This document shows, piece by piece, positions 7,670-14,850 of a stretch of DNA of 18,342 nt. The stretch is taken from positions 1 through 18,342 of the forward strand of contig JAFYQA010000112.1 in the NCBI GenBank assembly GCA_017547315.1. The letters are read 5' to 3'. Position 1 is the first letter of the stretch, and the number at the start of each line of letters is the position of its first letter. The notes beneath the pieces are model-generated. The model was not told the origin of the DNA and searched no databases. It worked only from the letters and a program-made list of their open reading frames with translations. Source of the DNA: Roseburia sp. (GTDB taxonomy: Bacteria; Bacillota_A; Clostridia; Lachnospirales; Lachnospiraceae). Made by a program: the position numbers and the translations under genes.

Positions 7670-7679
7670 TAGAGATGAT

Positions 7680-7721
7680 AAGCCATGAATTGGGAGAAAT
7701 TTTCAATTCGTGGCTTTTTTT
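7680..7721 (+). terminator. intrinsic terminator after the kinase gene
   Basis: Stem AAGCCATGAATTG with CAATTCGTGGCTT (one G-U pair), an 11-base loop, then a run of seven T. It isolates the two-component operon from the epimerase gene. Confidence 0.88.
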
Positions 7722-7726
7722 GTACT

Positions 7727-7754
7727 TTAACAAAACTTTAACATTTCAAAAACA
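7727..7754 (+). promoter_or_regulatory. tandem TTAACA repeats (PhoP-box-like) before the epimerase gene
   Basis: TTAACA at 7727-7732 and 7738-7743, 5 bp apart, with a degenerate third copy AAAACA in register at 7749-7754. The same 11-bp layout occurs upstream of the response regulator gene. The repeats end 20 bp before a TATATT -10 box, the position of an activator site that replaces a poor -35. Confidence 0.55.
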
Positions 7755-7774
7755 TTTCTTAAAAATTCAAGCGT

Positions 7775-7780
7775 TATATT
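7775..7780 (+). promoter_or_regulatory. candidate -10 box of the epimerase/SDR operon
   Basis: TATATT at 7775-7780. The hexamer 17 bp upstream (ACATTT) is a poor -35, consistent with a promoter that depends on an activator bound to the repeats just upstream. Confidence 0.45.
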
Positions 7781-7807
7781 AGCACCTGTCAGGAACACAA
7801 AAGATTA

Positions 7808-7827
7808 TTTCTTCGACACGGAAGAAA
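7808..7827 (+). other. stem-loop in the epimerase leader
   Basis: A perfect 7-bp inverted repeat, TTTCTTC with GAAGAAA, and a 6-base loop (GACACG). It lies in the predicted 5' untranslated region, about 20 bases before the ribosome binding site. No T-run follows, so it is not a terminator. Confidence 0.35.
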
Positions 7828-7862
7828 AACAAATAAACAAATATGAGAAGGAGAACATGATT

Positions 7863-8870
7863 ATGAGTAACACAATGTATTTAGTAACAGGAGCAGCAGG
7901 ATTTTTAGGAAGCACAATTTGTAGACAGTTAGTAGAGCGTGGGGAAAAAGTAAGAGGTTTTGTTTTACCAGGTGATAAGTCAGTAAAATACTTACCAAAA
8001 GAAGTTGAAATCTGCGAAGGTGACGTATGTGATGTAACATCAGTAAGAAAATTCTTTACAGTTCCAGAAGGAATGGAAACAATCGTACTTCATATTGCAA
8101 GTATCGTAACAGTAAAACCAGATTACAATCCATTGGTAATGGATGTAAACGTAACAGGAACAAAAAACATCATTAAATTAGCTTTAGAACGTCCAGAGTG
8201 TAAAAAAATGGTTTACTGCAGTAGTACAGGAGCAATTCCAGAAGTAAAAGGACGTAAGATTAAAGAAGTAACATACTTCGACGAAGATCAGGTTATGGGT
8301 TGCTACAGCCGTGCAAAAGCAATCGCATCACAGGACGTTATGAACGCAGTAAAAACACAGGGCTTAAATGCTTGCATCGTTCATCCAAGTGGTATCATGG
8401 GACCAGAAGATTTCGCAGTAGGTGAAACAACAGGTACATTAATCCGGATTATCAACGGTGAAATGCCAATGGGTATGGATGGAACATTTAACCTTTGTGA
8501 CGTACGTGATCTTGCAGCAGGTACCATCGCAGCAGCAGATAAGGGTAGAAAGGGTCAGTGTTATATCTTAGGTAACGAGCCTGTATCTTTCCGTGATTTC
8601 GTAAAAATGGTATGTGATGAATCTGGTTGTAAGCCAATCAAACAGTTCTTACCACTTGGTATTGCATACAAACTTGCAGCGTTTATGGAAAAAACAGCAA
8701 AACCAGGTAAAGAACCACTTATGACAACTTTCTCAGTATATAACTTAGCAAGAAATAACGATTTCGATTCAAGCAAGGCACAGAAAGAATTAGGCTATAC
8801 AACACGTCCATATGCAGAGACAATCCGTGACGAAATCGCTTGGTTAAAGAAGGAAGGTAAGATTAAATAA
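7863..8870 (+). CDS. NAD-dependent epimerase/dehydratase (extended SDR)
   Basis: A 335-residue extended short-chain dehydrogenase/reductase. The Rossmann glycine motif T9-G10-A-A-G13-F-L-G16 is at the N-terminus. The catalytic set is visible as YCSSTGA (118-124) and Y148-S-R-A-K152, with the HPSG-I-MGPED segment following. Relatives include dihydroflavonol-reductase-like and sugar-nucleotide epimerases; the substrate cannot be assigned. ATG 7863 is preferred because AAGGAG (7848-7853) is 9 bases away. ATG 7857, in the same frame, is only 3 bases from it. The stop overlaps the start of a truncated classical SDR. Tandem TTAACA repeats upstream suggest control by the neighbouring two-component system. 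Confidence 0.9.
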   Translation: MSNTMYLVTGAAGFLGSTICRQLVERGEKVRGFVLPGDKSVKYLPKEVEICEGDVCDVTSVRKFFTVPEGMETIVLHIASIVTVKPDYNPLVMDVNVTGTKNIIKLALERPECKKMVYCSSTGAIPEVKGRKIKEVTYFDEDQVMGCYSRAKAIASQDVMNAVKTQGLNACIVHPSGIMGPEDFAVGETTGTLIRIINGEMPMGMDGTFNLCDVRDLAAGTIAAADKGRKGQCYILGNEPVSFRDFVKMVCDESGCKPIKQFLPLGIAYKLAAFMEKTAKPGKEPLMTTFSVYNLARNNDFDSSKAQKELGYTTRPYAETIRDEIAWLKKEGKIK

Positions 8871-9409
8871 TGAAAACAGTTTGCGTAAATGCACTTGGCA
8901 CGGTTTATGTCAATCAGGAATTTTCAAAACTGATGAATAGAGGAAGTGTTATCGTAGATATTTCTTCGAACTCTGCATATGTATTACCACAGATTGTTGT
9001 AAATATGCATAAAAAAGCATTCTGGTTGGCCGATAAGGATGAAGATGCATTCTTGAAGAAAATGACAGGAATGGCGAAAAAATTAGGCGGATACAAAGGA
9101 TCTGGTCTTGCTTATGGACTTTCTAAAAACTTTGTTATCTGGTATGCAGCTAAATCTGCTCAGAAACTTGGAGCGAAAGGTATCCGTGTATGTTCCTTAA
9201 GCCCAGGACTTATTGCAACTGATATGGGTAATTTAGAGGGAGCAGATCGCTCTGACTTAACTGCAACAGTAGCAGAAAGACGTATGGGCAAGCCAGAAGA
9301 ATTAGGCTATGCAATTGCAACAGTAGCAGACGAGAGAAATGGTTATTTAGCAGGTGTTGACGTATTAGTTGATGGCGGTAGTGTAACTGGTAAAGAATTC
9401 GTAAAATAA
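8870..9409 (+). CDS. classical SDR oxidoreductase lacking its N-terminal half
   Basis: A 179-residue protein; the family is normally about 250-280. It begins where the middle of a classical SDR would be (VNALGTVYVNQEF, matching the NxxG helix). It keeps N7, the ISSNSAY strand with S32/S33, catalytic Y82-G-L-S-K86, SLSPGLIATDM (109-119) and a C-terminal VLVDGG. The TGxxxGxG cofactor-binding part, about 80 residues, is absent and is not found upstream, where the complete epimerase gene ends. ATG 8870 shares its A with the upstream TAA (TAATG), so translation is probably coupled; the AAGGAAGG about 12 bases upstream is a distant ribosome site. It is either a remnant of a deletion or a subunit relying on a partner. 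A full NAD(P)-dependent activity on its own is unlikely. Confidence 0.75.
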   Translation: MKTVCVNALGTVYVNQEFSKLMNRGSVIVDISSNSAYVLPQIVVNMHKKAFWLADKDEDAFLKKMTGMAKKLGGYKGSGLAYGLSKNFVIWYAAKSAQKLGAKGIRVCSLSPGLIATDMGNLEGADRSDLTATVAERRMGKPEELGYAIATVADERNGYLAGVDVLVDGGSVTGKEFVK

Positions 9410-9458
9410 TGGTAGTTTCACGATATCCATCGTGTGCTCATAATATGTTCTTATTTAG

Positions 9459-9496
9459 AAACCCCTTTTGGAATGTTATTTCCATAGGGGGTTTTT
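9459..9496 (+). terminator. intrinsic terminator after the SDR gene
   Basis: AAACCCC pairs with GGGGTTT, and an inner GGAA pairs with TTCC across a small internal loop. The right arm runs into TTTTT. Confidence 0.75.
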
Positions 9497-9578
9497 GTAT
9501 ATTTCAGTTTAATGGAGAGATACTATTCTAAAAAGTAAGCTTGTTCAGAAAGAATTTAGCAGGAAAGCTGAGGATAGT

Positions 9579-10547
9579 ATGAGCCAAGAAAATACAAATA
9601 ATGCAAATATTAATCAAAGAAAAGTAGCGATAATCGGTTGTGGTTTCGTAGGGGCAGCAACCGCTTTTGCATTGATGGAAAGCGGTATGTTCACAGAGAT
9701 GGTATTAATCGATGCAGATATAGACCGAGCAGAAGGAGAGGCGATGGATATCAGTCATGGTCTGCCATTCGCCAGACCAATGAAAATCTATGCCGGGGGT
9801 TATGATGATGTTGTAGATGCTGCAATCATCATTATTACCGCAGGAGCAAATCAAAAGCCTGATGAGACCAGACTGGATTTGGTACAGAAAAATGTGACGA
9901 TATTTAAGAGCATTATTCCTGAGATAGCAAGGAGAAATTTTGAGGGCATTATTCTTGTAGTGTCAAATCCAGTGGATATTCTGACCTATGTGACACTGAA
10001 ATTATCTGGTTTTACATCTAATCGAGTGATAGGCTCAGGAACGGTACTAGATACTGCCAGATTAAAATACAATCTCGGACAACATCTAGAAGTAGACAGC
10101 CGAAGCGTACACGCTTTTATTATTGGCGAGCATGGAGACAGCGAACTTGCAGTATGGAGCAGTGCTACGGTATCCGGTGTACCGATAGATACATTTTGCG
10201 AGATGAGAGGGCATTATAATCATGATGCAGCCGAAGAGCGGATTGCAGAAGAGGTAAAAAACAGTGCCTATGAAATTATAGAGAAGAAAAAAGCAACCTA
10301 TTTTGGAGTGGCGATGGCAGTGCGACGGATTTGTGAAGCGATTATAAGAGATGAGGAGTCTATTTTACCGGTATCGAATCTGATGTGTGGTGAATTTGGA
10401 ATAGAAAATGTGGTACTCAGCGTTCCGGCTATCGTGGGAGCAAGCGGGGTAGAAGAGATTGTTCCGATTTCGTTAAACGAGGAAGAAGTGAAGAAACTTC
10501 GGGAGTCAGCAGAAACATTGAAGAGTATTATCAAGGAGATATTATAG
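9579..10547 (+). CDS. ldh: L-lactate dehydrogenase
   Basis: A 322-residue NAD-dependent L-lactate dehydrogenase, reducing pyruvate to L-lactate in the cytoplasm to regenerate NAD+ during fermentation. The nucleotide-binding loop is G20-C-G-F-V-G25 with D45 at the end of the second strand. The active-site loop reads NQKPDETRLDL, where Q92 (not Arg) marks a lactate rather than a malate enzyme and R98 contacts substrate. R161 in DTARL and the proton relay H185 in GEHGDSE complete the site. An N-terminal extension of about 14 residues is rich in Asn. GAGGATAG lies just before ATG 9579. The gene is alone, between two terminators. Confidence 0.95.
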   Translation: MSQENTNNANINQRKVAIIGCGFVGAATAFALMESGMFTEMVLIDADIDRAEGEAMDISHGLPFARPMKIYAGGYDDVVDAAIIIITAGANQKPDETRLDLVQKNVTIFKSIIPEIARRNFEGIILVVSNPVDILTYVTLKLSGFTSNRVIGSGTVLDTARLKYNLGQHLEVDSRSVHAFIIGEHGDSELAVWSSATVSGVPIDTFCEMRGHYNHDAAEERIAEEVKNSAYEIIEKKKATYFGVAMAVRRICEAIIRDEESILPVSNLMCGEFGIENVVLSVPAIVGASGVEEIVPISLNEEEVKKLRESAETLKSIIKEIL

Positions 10548-10573
10548 TGTTTTATAAATAAGAAAAGTTTTTG

Positions 10574-10602
10574 GGTGCATATCATTGATATGTGCCTTTT
10601 TT
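10574..10602 (+). terminator. intrinsic terminator after ldh
   Basis: GGTGCATAT pairs with ATATGTGCC (two G-U pairs) around a short loop, and is followed by TTTTTT. Confidence 0.85.
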
Positions 10603-10637
10603 GTCGCTTTTTACTTTAATTGCTCATGAAAATCTGA

Positions 10638-10643
10638 TATAAT
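10638..10643 (+). promoter_or_regulatory. candidate -10 box for the GH13 gene
   Basis: A perfect TATAAT, in an AT-rich stretch right after the ldh terminator. The -35 candidate 17 bp upstream (TTTAAT) is weak, so the promoter is tentative. Confidence 0.4.
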
Positions 10644-10692
10644 AATATATTATATTTTTAGTAGCGATATATTGGAGAATAAGACATTGAGG

Positions 10693-10751
10693 TTAGCGAC
10701 GTTGCCGAAATGGGAAGTGAACTTTTAGACGAATATTTGGGCAGTCGTTAG
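10693..10751 (+). other. long-range stem in the GH13 leader
   Basis: TTAGCGAC (10693-10700) pairs with GTCGTTAG (10744-10751) with two G-U pairs. TGCC (10703-10706) with GGCA (10740-10743) extends it inward past a 2-base bulge. The enclosed 33 bases show no further obvious pairing. I do not recognise a riboswitch class. Confidence 0.3.
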
Positions 10752-10779
10752 GATAATAGAAAGAAAATAGGTGAAGCGA

Positions 10780-12645
10780 ATGGGAGAAAAAGGAATAACA
10801 TTAAATAGTCGTATTGGTGATTTGTACAAAACACCGGTAGGGCATGATGCATTGGCAAAGGTATTACTTCAGCTTGGTGTTCCGGAATGGGCGATTACCA
10901 ATGGGATTGTATCAGGTCTGAAATTAAAGACTGTGGCGGCACTTACCGGTAAAGTATTAGGAAAAGATTTTTTTGATGCTATGTTAAAGCTGGTAAATAC
11001 AGAACCTGATGTGCCAGTCGTATCAAAGGGAACGATTACGAAAAAATGGTGGAAGGAAGCTGTTTTTTATCAGATTTATCCGAGAAGTTTTTATGATACT
11101 AATGGAGATGGTATCGGAGATTTGCGTGGTATTATCGAGAAATTGGATTATTTAAAAGACTTAGGCGTGGATGCACTTTGGTTATCTCCAATTTATGATT
11201 CACCAAATGATGATAATGGTTATGATATTCGCGATTACCATAAAATCATGGAAGAGTTCGGTACAATGGAGGATTTTGATGAGTTGTTAGAGAAGGTTCA
11301 TGAGAAAGGCATGCGCCTGATAATGGACTTGGTTATTAATCATACTTCTGATGAACATGAATGGTTTAAAAAAGCATTGGAAGATCCGAACTCGAAATAT
11401 AGAGATTACTATTACTTTAGAAAAGACGATGGAAGTAAAAAAGAGCCGAACAACTGGGTATCCTTTTTCTCAGGACCTGCGTGGAATTATTACGAAGAGT
11501 CAGACTCTTGGGCACTGCATCTGTTTTCAAAAAAACAGATGGATTTAAATTGGGAAAATCCGGAACTTCGTGATGAACTGGTGAAGATGATTAACTGGTG
11601 GTTAGATAAAGGCGTAGACGGTTTCCGTATGGACGTTATTAATTATATTTCTAAAGAACCGGGATTGCCAAATGGTAACGAAGCCATTGGTAATCTGATG
11701 GGATTCCCGGGTATTGAGAAGTATTATTATGGACCAAGACTCCACGAATTTTTCCGTGAAGTGCAGGAGAGAGCATTTGCGCCACATGAAGCTTTTTCAG
11801 TAGGAGAGACACCGGGACTTGGTATGCAGATGTGCCAGCTTGTAACAGGAGAAGAGCGAAAAGAATTAGATATGGTTTTCTCTTTTGACCATTTAGAGAC
11901 ACCGGGGCATGTCCGAATGGATGATTATGAATATGATTTGAATTATTATCGTGATTATATGATTGACTGGATGGAACATTATGGCAATAATTGCTGGATG
12001 TCGATTTTCTATAACAATCATGATAATCCGCGTATGATTAGTAAAGTTACAAATGATAAGGTATATCATAGCCAGATTGCAAAACTTTTAGCAGTTATGC
12101 AGTTTACATTAAAAGGTACTCCATTTGTATTCCAGGGAGATGAGATGGGACTTGCTAATTATGATTTTACATCGATTGATCAGCTGACGGACGTAGAGGC
12201 AAAAGGTTATTATGCAGAGCATACGGCAACACGTCCGGCAAATCAGGTATTCAAAGAGCTTTTAGCAGGTACGAGAGAACACTGTCGAGTACTTCTTCCA
12301 TGGAACGAGAAATTACCGGAATACCATGCTGGTTTAGAGCAGGAGATTAAGGAGGATGTGCTAGAAGTTTATAAAGCATTGATTGGACTCCGTAAAAATA
12401 ATTCTACGCTTATTTATGGAGATTTTGAAGTACTTAATCGTAGAAAGGATCGTTTTACTTATAGCAGAAAGGCTGGCCATAGGGAGTATATTATCGACTG
12501 TAATCTTGGAAAAGATACGCAGCAGGCGTATAAACCGGCAGCAGGTGCTGTGATGTTATATCCATCGGTATTAAGTAGGACAACTACTAGTTTCCATGCG
12601 GATGTATTAAGCCCATACGAAGCCAGAATCTGGATAAAAGAGTAG
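10780..12645 (+). CDS. GH13 alpha-glucosidase, oligo-1,6-glucosidase-like, with helical N-terminal extension
   Basis: A 621-residue cytoplasmic glycosidase. The catalytic part starts near residue 90 (WWKEAVFYQIYPRSF). GH13 motifs follow in order: DLVINHTSDEH (183-193), QMDLNW (253-258), GFRMDVIN with nucleophile D285, VGETPG with acid/base E343, and NNHDNPR with D415. The QxDLNW motif and Val after the nucleophile point to the oligo-1,6-glucosidase group, which cleaves isomaltose-type or branch-derived oligosaccharides. Trehalose-6-phosphate hydrolase is a less likely alternative. Residues 1-85 are an added helical segment (IGDLYKTPVGHDALAKVLLQ and onward) absent from ordinary members. ATG 10780 is preferred over GTG 10771 because AGGTGA (10769-10774) spans that GTG. 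Confidence 0.9.
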   Translation: MGEKGITLNSRIGDLYKTPVGHDALAKVLLQLGVPEWAITNGIVSGLKLKTVAALTGKVLGKDFFDAMLKLVNTEPDVPVVSKGTITKKWWKEAVFYQIYPRSFYDTNGDGIGDLRGIIEKLDYLKDLGVDALWLSPIYDSPNDDNGYDIRDYHKIMEEFGTMEDFDELLEKVHEKGMRLIMDLVINHTSDEHEWFKKALEDPNSKYRDYYYFRKDDGSKKEPNNWVSFFSGPAWNYYEESDSWALHLFSKKQMDLNWENPELRDELVKMINWWLDKGVDGFRMDVINYISKEPGLPNGNEAIGNLMGFPGIEKYYYGPRLHEFFREVQERAFAPHEAFSVGETPGLGMQMCQLVTGEERKELDMVFSFDHLETPGHVRMDDYEYDLNYYRDYMIDWMEHYGNNCWMSIFYNNHDNPRMISKVTNDKVYHSQIAKLLAVMQFTLKGTPFVFQGDEMGLANYDFTSIDQLTDVEAKGYYAEHTATRPANQVFKELLAGTREHCRVLLPWNEKLPEYHAGLEQEIKEDVLEVYKALIGLRKNNSTLIYGDFEVLNRRKDRFTYSRKAGHREYIIDCNLGKDTQQAYKPAAGAVMLYPSVLSRTTTSFHADVLSPYEARIWIKE

Positions 12646-12680
12646 GATGAAATGTCTTTAGTCTGCATAAGCAGGAAGGT

Positions 12681-12707
12681 ATTTCCCATCGGAAAACAGG
12701 GGGAAAT
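12681..12707 (+). promoter_or_regulatory. hairpin that could mask the ribosome binding site of the LytTR regulator
   Basis: ATTTCCC (12681-12687) is the exact complement of GGGAAAT (12701-12707), and the latter is part of the GGGGGAAAT Shine-Dalgarno region. The loop is 13 bases. Pairing would hide the ribosome site 3 bases before the start codon. Confidence 0.4.
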
Positions 12708-12710
12708 TGT

Positions 12711-13418
12711 ATGTATCACGTTGCAATTGTTGAAGATGAAAGCAGTTTTGCCATACAATTACAGGAATATTTAAAAAAATACGAAGAAGAAAATGATGTG
12801 CGCTTTAAGATATCTGTGTTTGGTGATGGAGCAGATATCTTGGCGGATTATCAGCCGCTGTATGATATTATTTTGCTGGATATAGAGATGCCAAAAGTAA
12901 ATGGTATGAAAGCAGCGGAGGAAATCCGTACACAGGATGCAAATGTAACGCTTATGTTTATTACGAATATGGCGAATTATGCAATCAGAGGTTATGAAGT
13001 AGGTGCATTGGATTTTGTCATGAAGCCTATCAATTATTATACCTTTTCGATGAAAATGAATCGCGTGTTAAAACGTACGAAGCAGAAAGCTCAACAGGAT
13101 ATTTTATTGACACTTCCAGACGGTGTGAAGAAGTTGAATGTGCAACAGATTTATTATGTAGAAGTACAGAATCGTATGTTGTACTACCACACGGATGAAG
13201 GTGTATTTGTAATGCGCGGAACAATGCAGAGTGTAGAGGAGATGCTAGCACCTTATGCTTTTGCAAAGTGTAATCATTGGTATATCGTGAATTTAAAGCA
13301 TGTTTCAGAAGTGCGGAAGAACAATGCGATTGTGGCGGGACATGAGTTAGAAGTTAGTCGCAGAAACCGAACAGCTTTCTTAAAAGCATTGACGGATTAT
13401 TTGGGAGGGGCACTATAA
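12711..13418 (+). CDS. LytTR family response regulator (AgrA-like)
   Basis: A 235-residue regulator. The receiver domain (1-120) has the acidic pair E8-D9, D57 in ILLDIEMP and K106 in FVMKPINYY. The C-terminal LytTR DNA-binding domain (about 130-235) includes IYYVEVQNRMLYYHT, AFAKCNHWYIVNLKHV and ELEVSRRNRTAFL. LytTR proteins bind pairs of short direct repeats spaced about two helical turns apart. GGGGGAAAT precedes ATG 12711. The stop overlaps the kinase ATG by one base, so the two are translationally coupled. There is no AgrB or AgrD-like gene beside it, so it is not a standard peptide quorum-sensing locus. Confidence 0.95.
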   Translation: MYHVAIVEDESSFAIQLQEYLKKYEEENDVRFKISVFGDGADILADYQPLYDIILLDIEMPKVNGMKAAEEIRTQDANVTLMFITNMANYAIRGYEVGALDFVMKPINYYTFSMKMNRVLKRTKQKAQQDILLTLPDGVKKLNVQQIYYVEVQNRMLYYHTDEGVFVMRGTMQSVEEMLAPYAFAKCNHWYIVNLKHVSEVRKNNAIVAGHELEVSRRNRTAFLKALTDYLGGAL

Positions 13419-14695
13419 TGGAACAGGTGCTGGCGTTTGTTTTTATTTCTGCAATGTGGGTTTGTACTTTTACTTATGTGAAAGAGATAGAACGAAAGGA
13501 ACAGTTTCGGTTAAGAGCAACACTTTACATTGGTAGTTTTTATGTGATGACACTGCTGTTTATGTGTTTTGTATCGGTTGATATGGTACTTATGCGGTTG
13601 ATTTGGCGTGTGATAGGTATGCCGGTACTTCTTGGATTTATTTATTGCTGCTGGAACTTATCCTTTTCACTCAGTTTGTACTATGGAATGTGGGCATTTA
13701 TGTCATGGCAGTTAATGTGTGAATTGTGGATAGGAGCAGTTTCTGTTTTGAAGTATGTGGAGAAGAGTACACCACTGCTGGAATTTATTTTGAGTTTGTT
13801 GATATTTGGCGTGTGTAATTTACTGATACGTTTTACACTTGCACGCTGGATGCCAGAAGATAGTAAGGAGAAATTAGGACCGAGGCAGTTGATTTCGGCA
13901 ATTGTGATTTTTTGTGCATTCGAGGTAGTTGGTTATACACCGGGATTTGATATGTATGAGCCAGGCAAGAATGAATGGCTGATTATTTATCTGACGCAGT
14001 TATTGTTGGGGGTTATCCTGTATCTGCAGAGTGAAATGTTCAAAAAAGGTGCGATGCGCCGGGAACTTGAAGTCATGAACTTGCTTTGGAAGAAAGAACA
14101 GGAACAGTATGAACTTTCCAGAGAGAATATTGCGATTATTAATCAAAAGTGCCATGATTTAAAACATCAGATTCGGGCTATTAGGTATATGAACAAAGAG
14201 GAAATAGATGCTTATCTAAAAGAGATGGAAGATTCCATTGAGATTTATGAATCAATTGTAAAGACAGGAAATGAAGTATTAGACACGATTCTGACAGAAA
14301 AAAGCTTATATTGTAAGGAACGTGGAATTACGGTTTCCTGCGTGGCAGATGGCAGCCAGATGGGATTTATAAATACGATTGATTTGTATGCGATTTTAGG
14401 GAATGCATTGGATAATGCGATTGAAGCAGTAGAGAAGTTCTATCATCAGGAAGAACGTCAGATTGATGTTATGATTTACAGACAGCAGCAGTTTTTGGTT
14501 ATCAACATCGTAAATCCGATGATGGATAAATTGGTATTTGATGAGGAACTTCCAAGAACCACCAAGAAAGATCGGTTTCATCATGGATTCGGATTAAAAA
14601 GCATTCAGTACATGGTAAGGAAATATGATGGCAACCTGAATGTAAGTGAGGAGGACGGTTGTTTTTCCTTGAAAATACTGATTCCGATTCCGTAG
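13418..14695 (+). CDS. GHKL-domain sensor histidine kinase (AgrC-like)
   Basis: A 425-residue kinase. The first about 205 residues hold roughly six membrane segments, ending with LIIYLTQLLLGVILYL. A coiled-coil-like linker (210-240) leads to the phosphoacceptor H246 in KCHDLKHQIRAI, then a GHKL ATPase with ILGNALDNAIEA as its N box and FHHGFGLKSI as its C-terminal glycine motif. A poly-membrane sensor plus GHKL is the AgrC/ComD architecture, usually sensing peptides or small molecules at the membrane. Its ATG overlaps the LytTR regulator stop. The ligand is unknown. The location between GH13 and GH2 genes suggests a role in carbohydrate use, which is inference. Confidence 0.93.
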   Translation: MEQVLAFVFISAMWVCTFTYVKEIERKEQFRLRATLYIGSFYVMTLLFMCFVSVDMVLMRLIWRVIGMPVLLGFIYCCWNLSFSLSLYYGMWAFMSWQLMCELWIGAVSVLKYVEKSTPLLEFILSLLIFGVCNLLIRFTLARWMPEDSKEKLGPRQLISAIVIFCAFEVVGYTPGFDMYEPGKNEWLIIYLTQLLLGVILYLQSEMFKKGAMRRELEVMNLLWKKEQEQYELSRENIAIINQKCHDLKHQIRAIRYMNKEEIDAYLKEMEDSIEIYESIVKTGNEVLDTILTEKSLYCKERGITVSCVADGSQMGFINTIDLYAILGNALDNAIEAVEKFYHQEERQIDVMIYRQQQFLVINIVNPMMDKLVFDEELPRTTKKDRFHHGFGLKSIQYMVRKYDGNLNVSEEDGCFSLKILIPIP

Positions 14696-14708
14696 GTGGA
14701 TATGGTGC

Positions 14709-14736
14709 CCACTTAGGTCGTTTTTTCGACCACTTA
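14709..14736. promoter_or_regulatory. CCACTTA direct repeat, 21-bp period, upstream of the GH2 gene
   Basis: CCACTTA occurs at 14709-14715 and 14730-14736. The two copies flank a GGTCG-T6-CGACC inverted repeat. Two helical turns between direct repeats is the spacing used by LytTR regulators, and one is encoded just upstream. A related CCATTTA is at 14817-14823. Confidence 0.35.
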
Positions 14737-14763
14737 TGAAATGAATATTGAAAAATAATAAGC

Positions 14764-14812
14764 AACCTTATAGTATTTTACTGATTAGTACTAAAATCCT
14801 ATAAGGTTTTTT
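14764..14812 (+). terminator. intrinsic terminator after the AgrC-like kinase gene
   Basis: AACCTTATAG pairs perfectly with CTATAAGGTT. An inner ATTTTA/TAAAAT stem follows after one-base mismatches, and TTTTTT runs out of the right arm. It separates the two-component genes from the GH2 gene. Confidence 0.9.
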
Positions 14813-14850
14813 GTGCCCATTTAAGGGGTTATAGGGAGAAAGGAGGCAAA

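Noticed and set aside
12522..12560. Frameshift or damage near the end of the GH13 gene
   Set aside because: The reading frame continues smoothly to a normal-looking end (SPYEARIWIKE), as in intact family members.
14715..14730. GGTCG-TTTTTT-CGACC as a terminator
   Set aside because: The T-run is in the loop rather than after the stem; the true terminator for the kinase gene is at 14764-14812.
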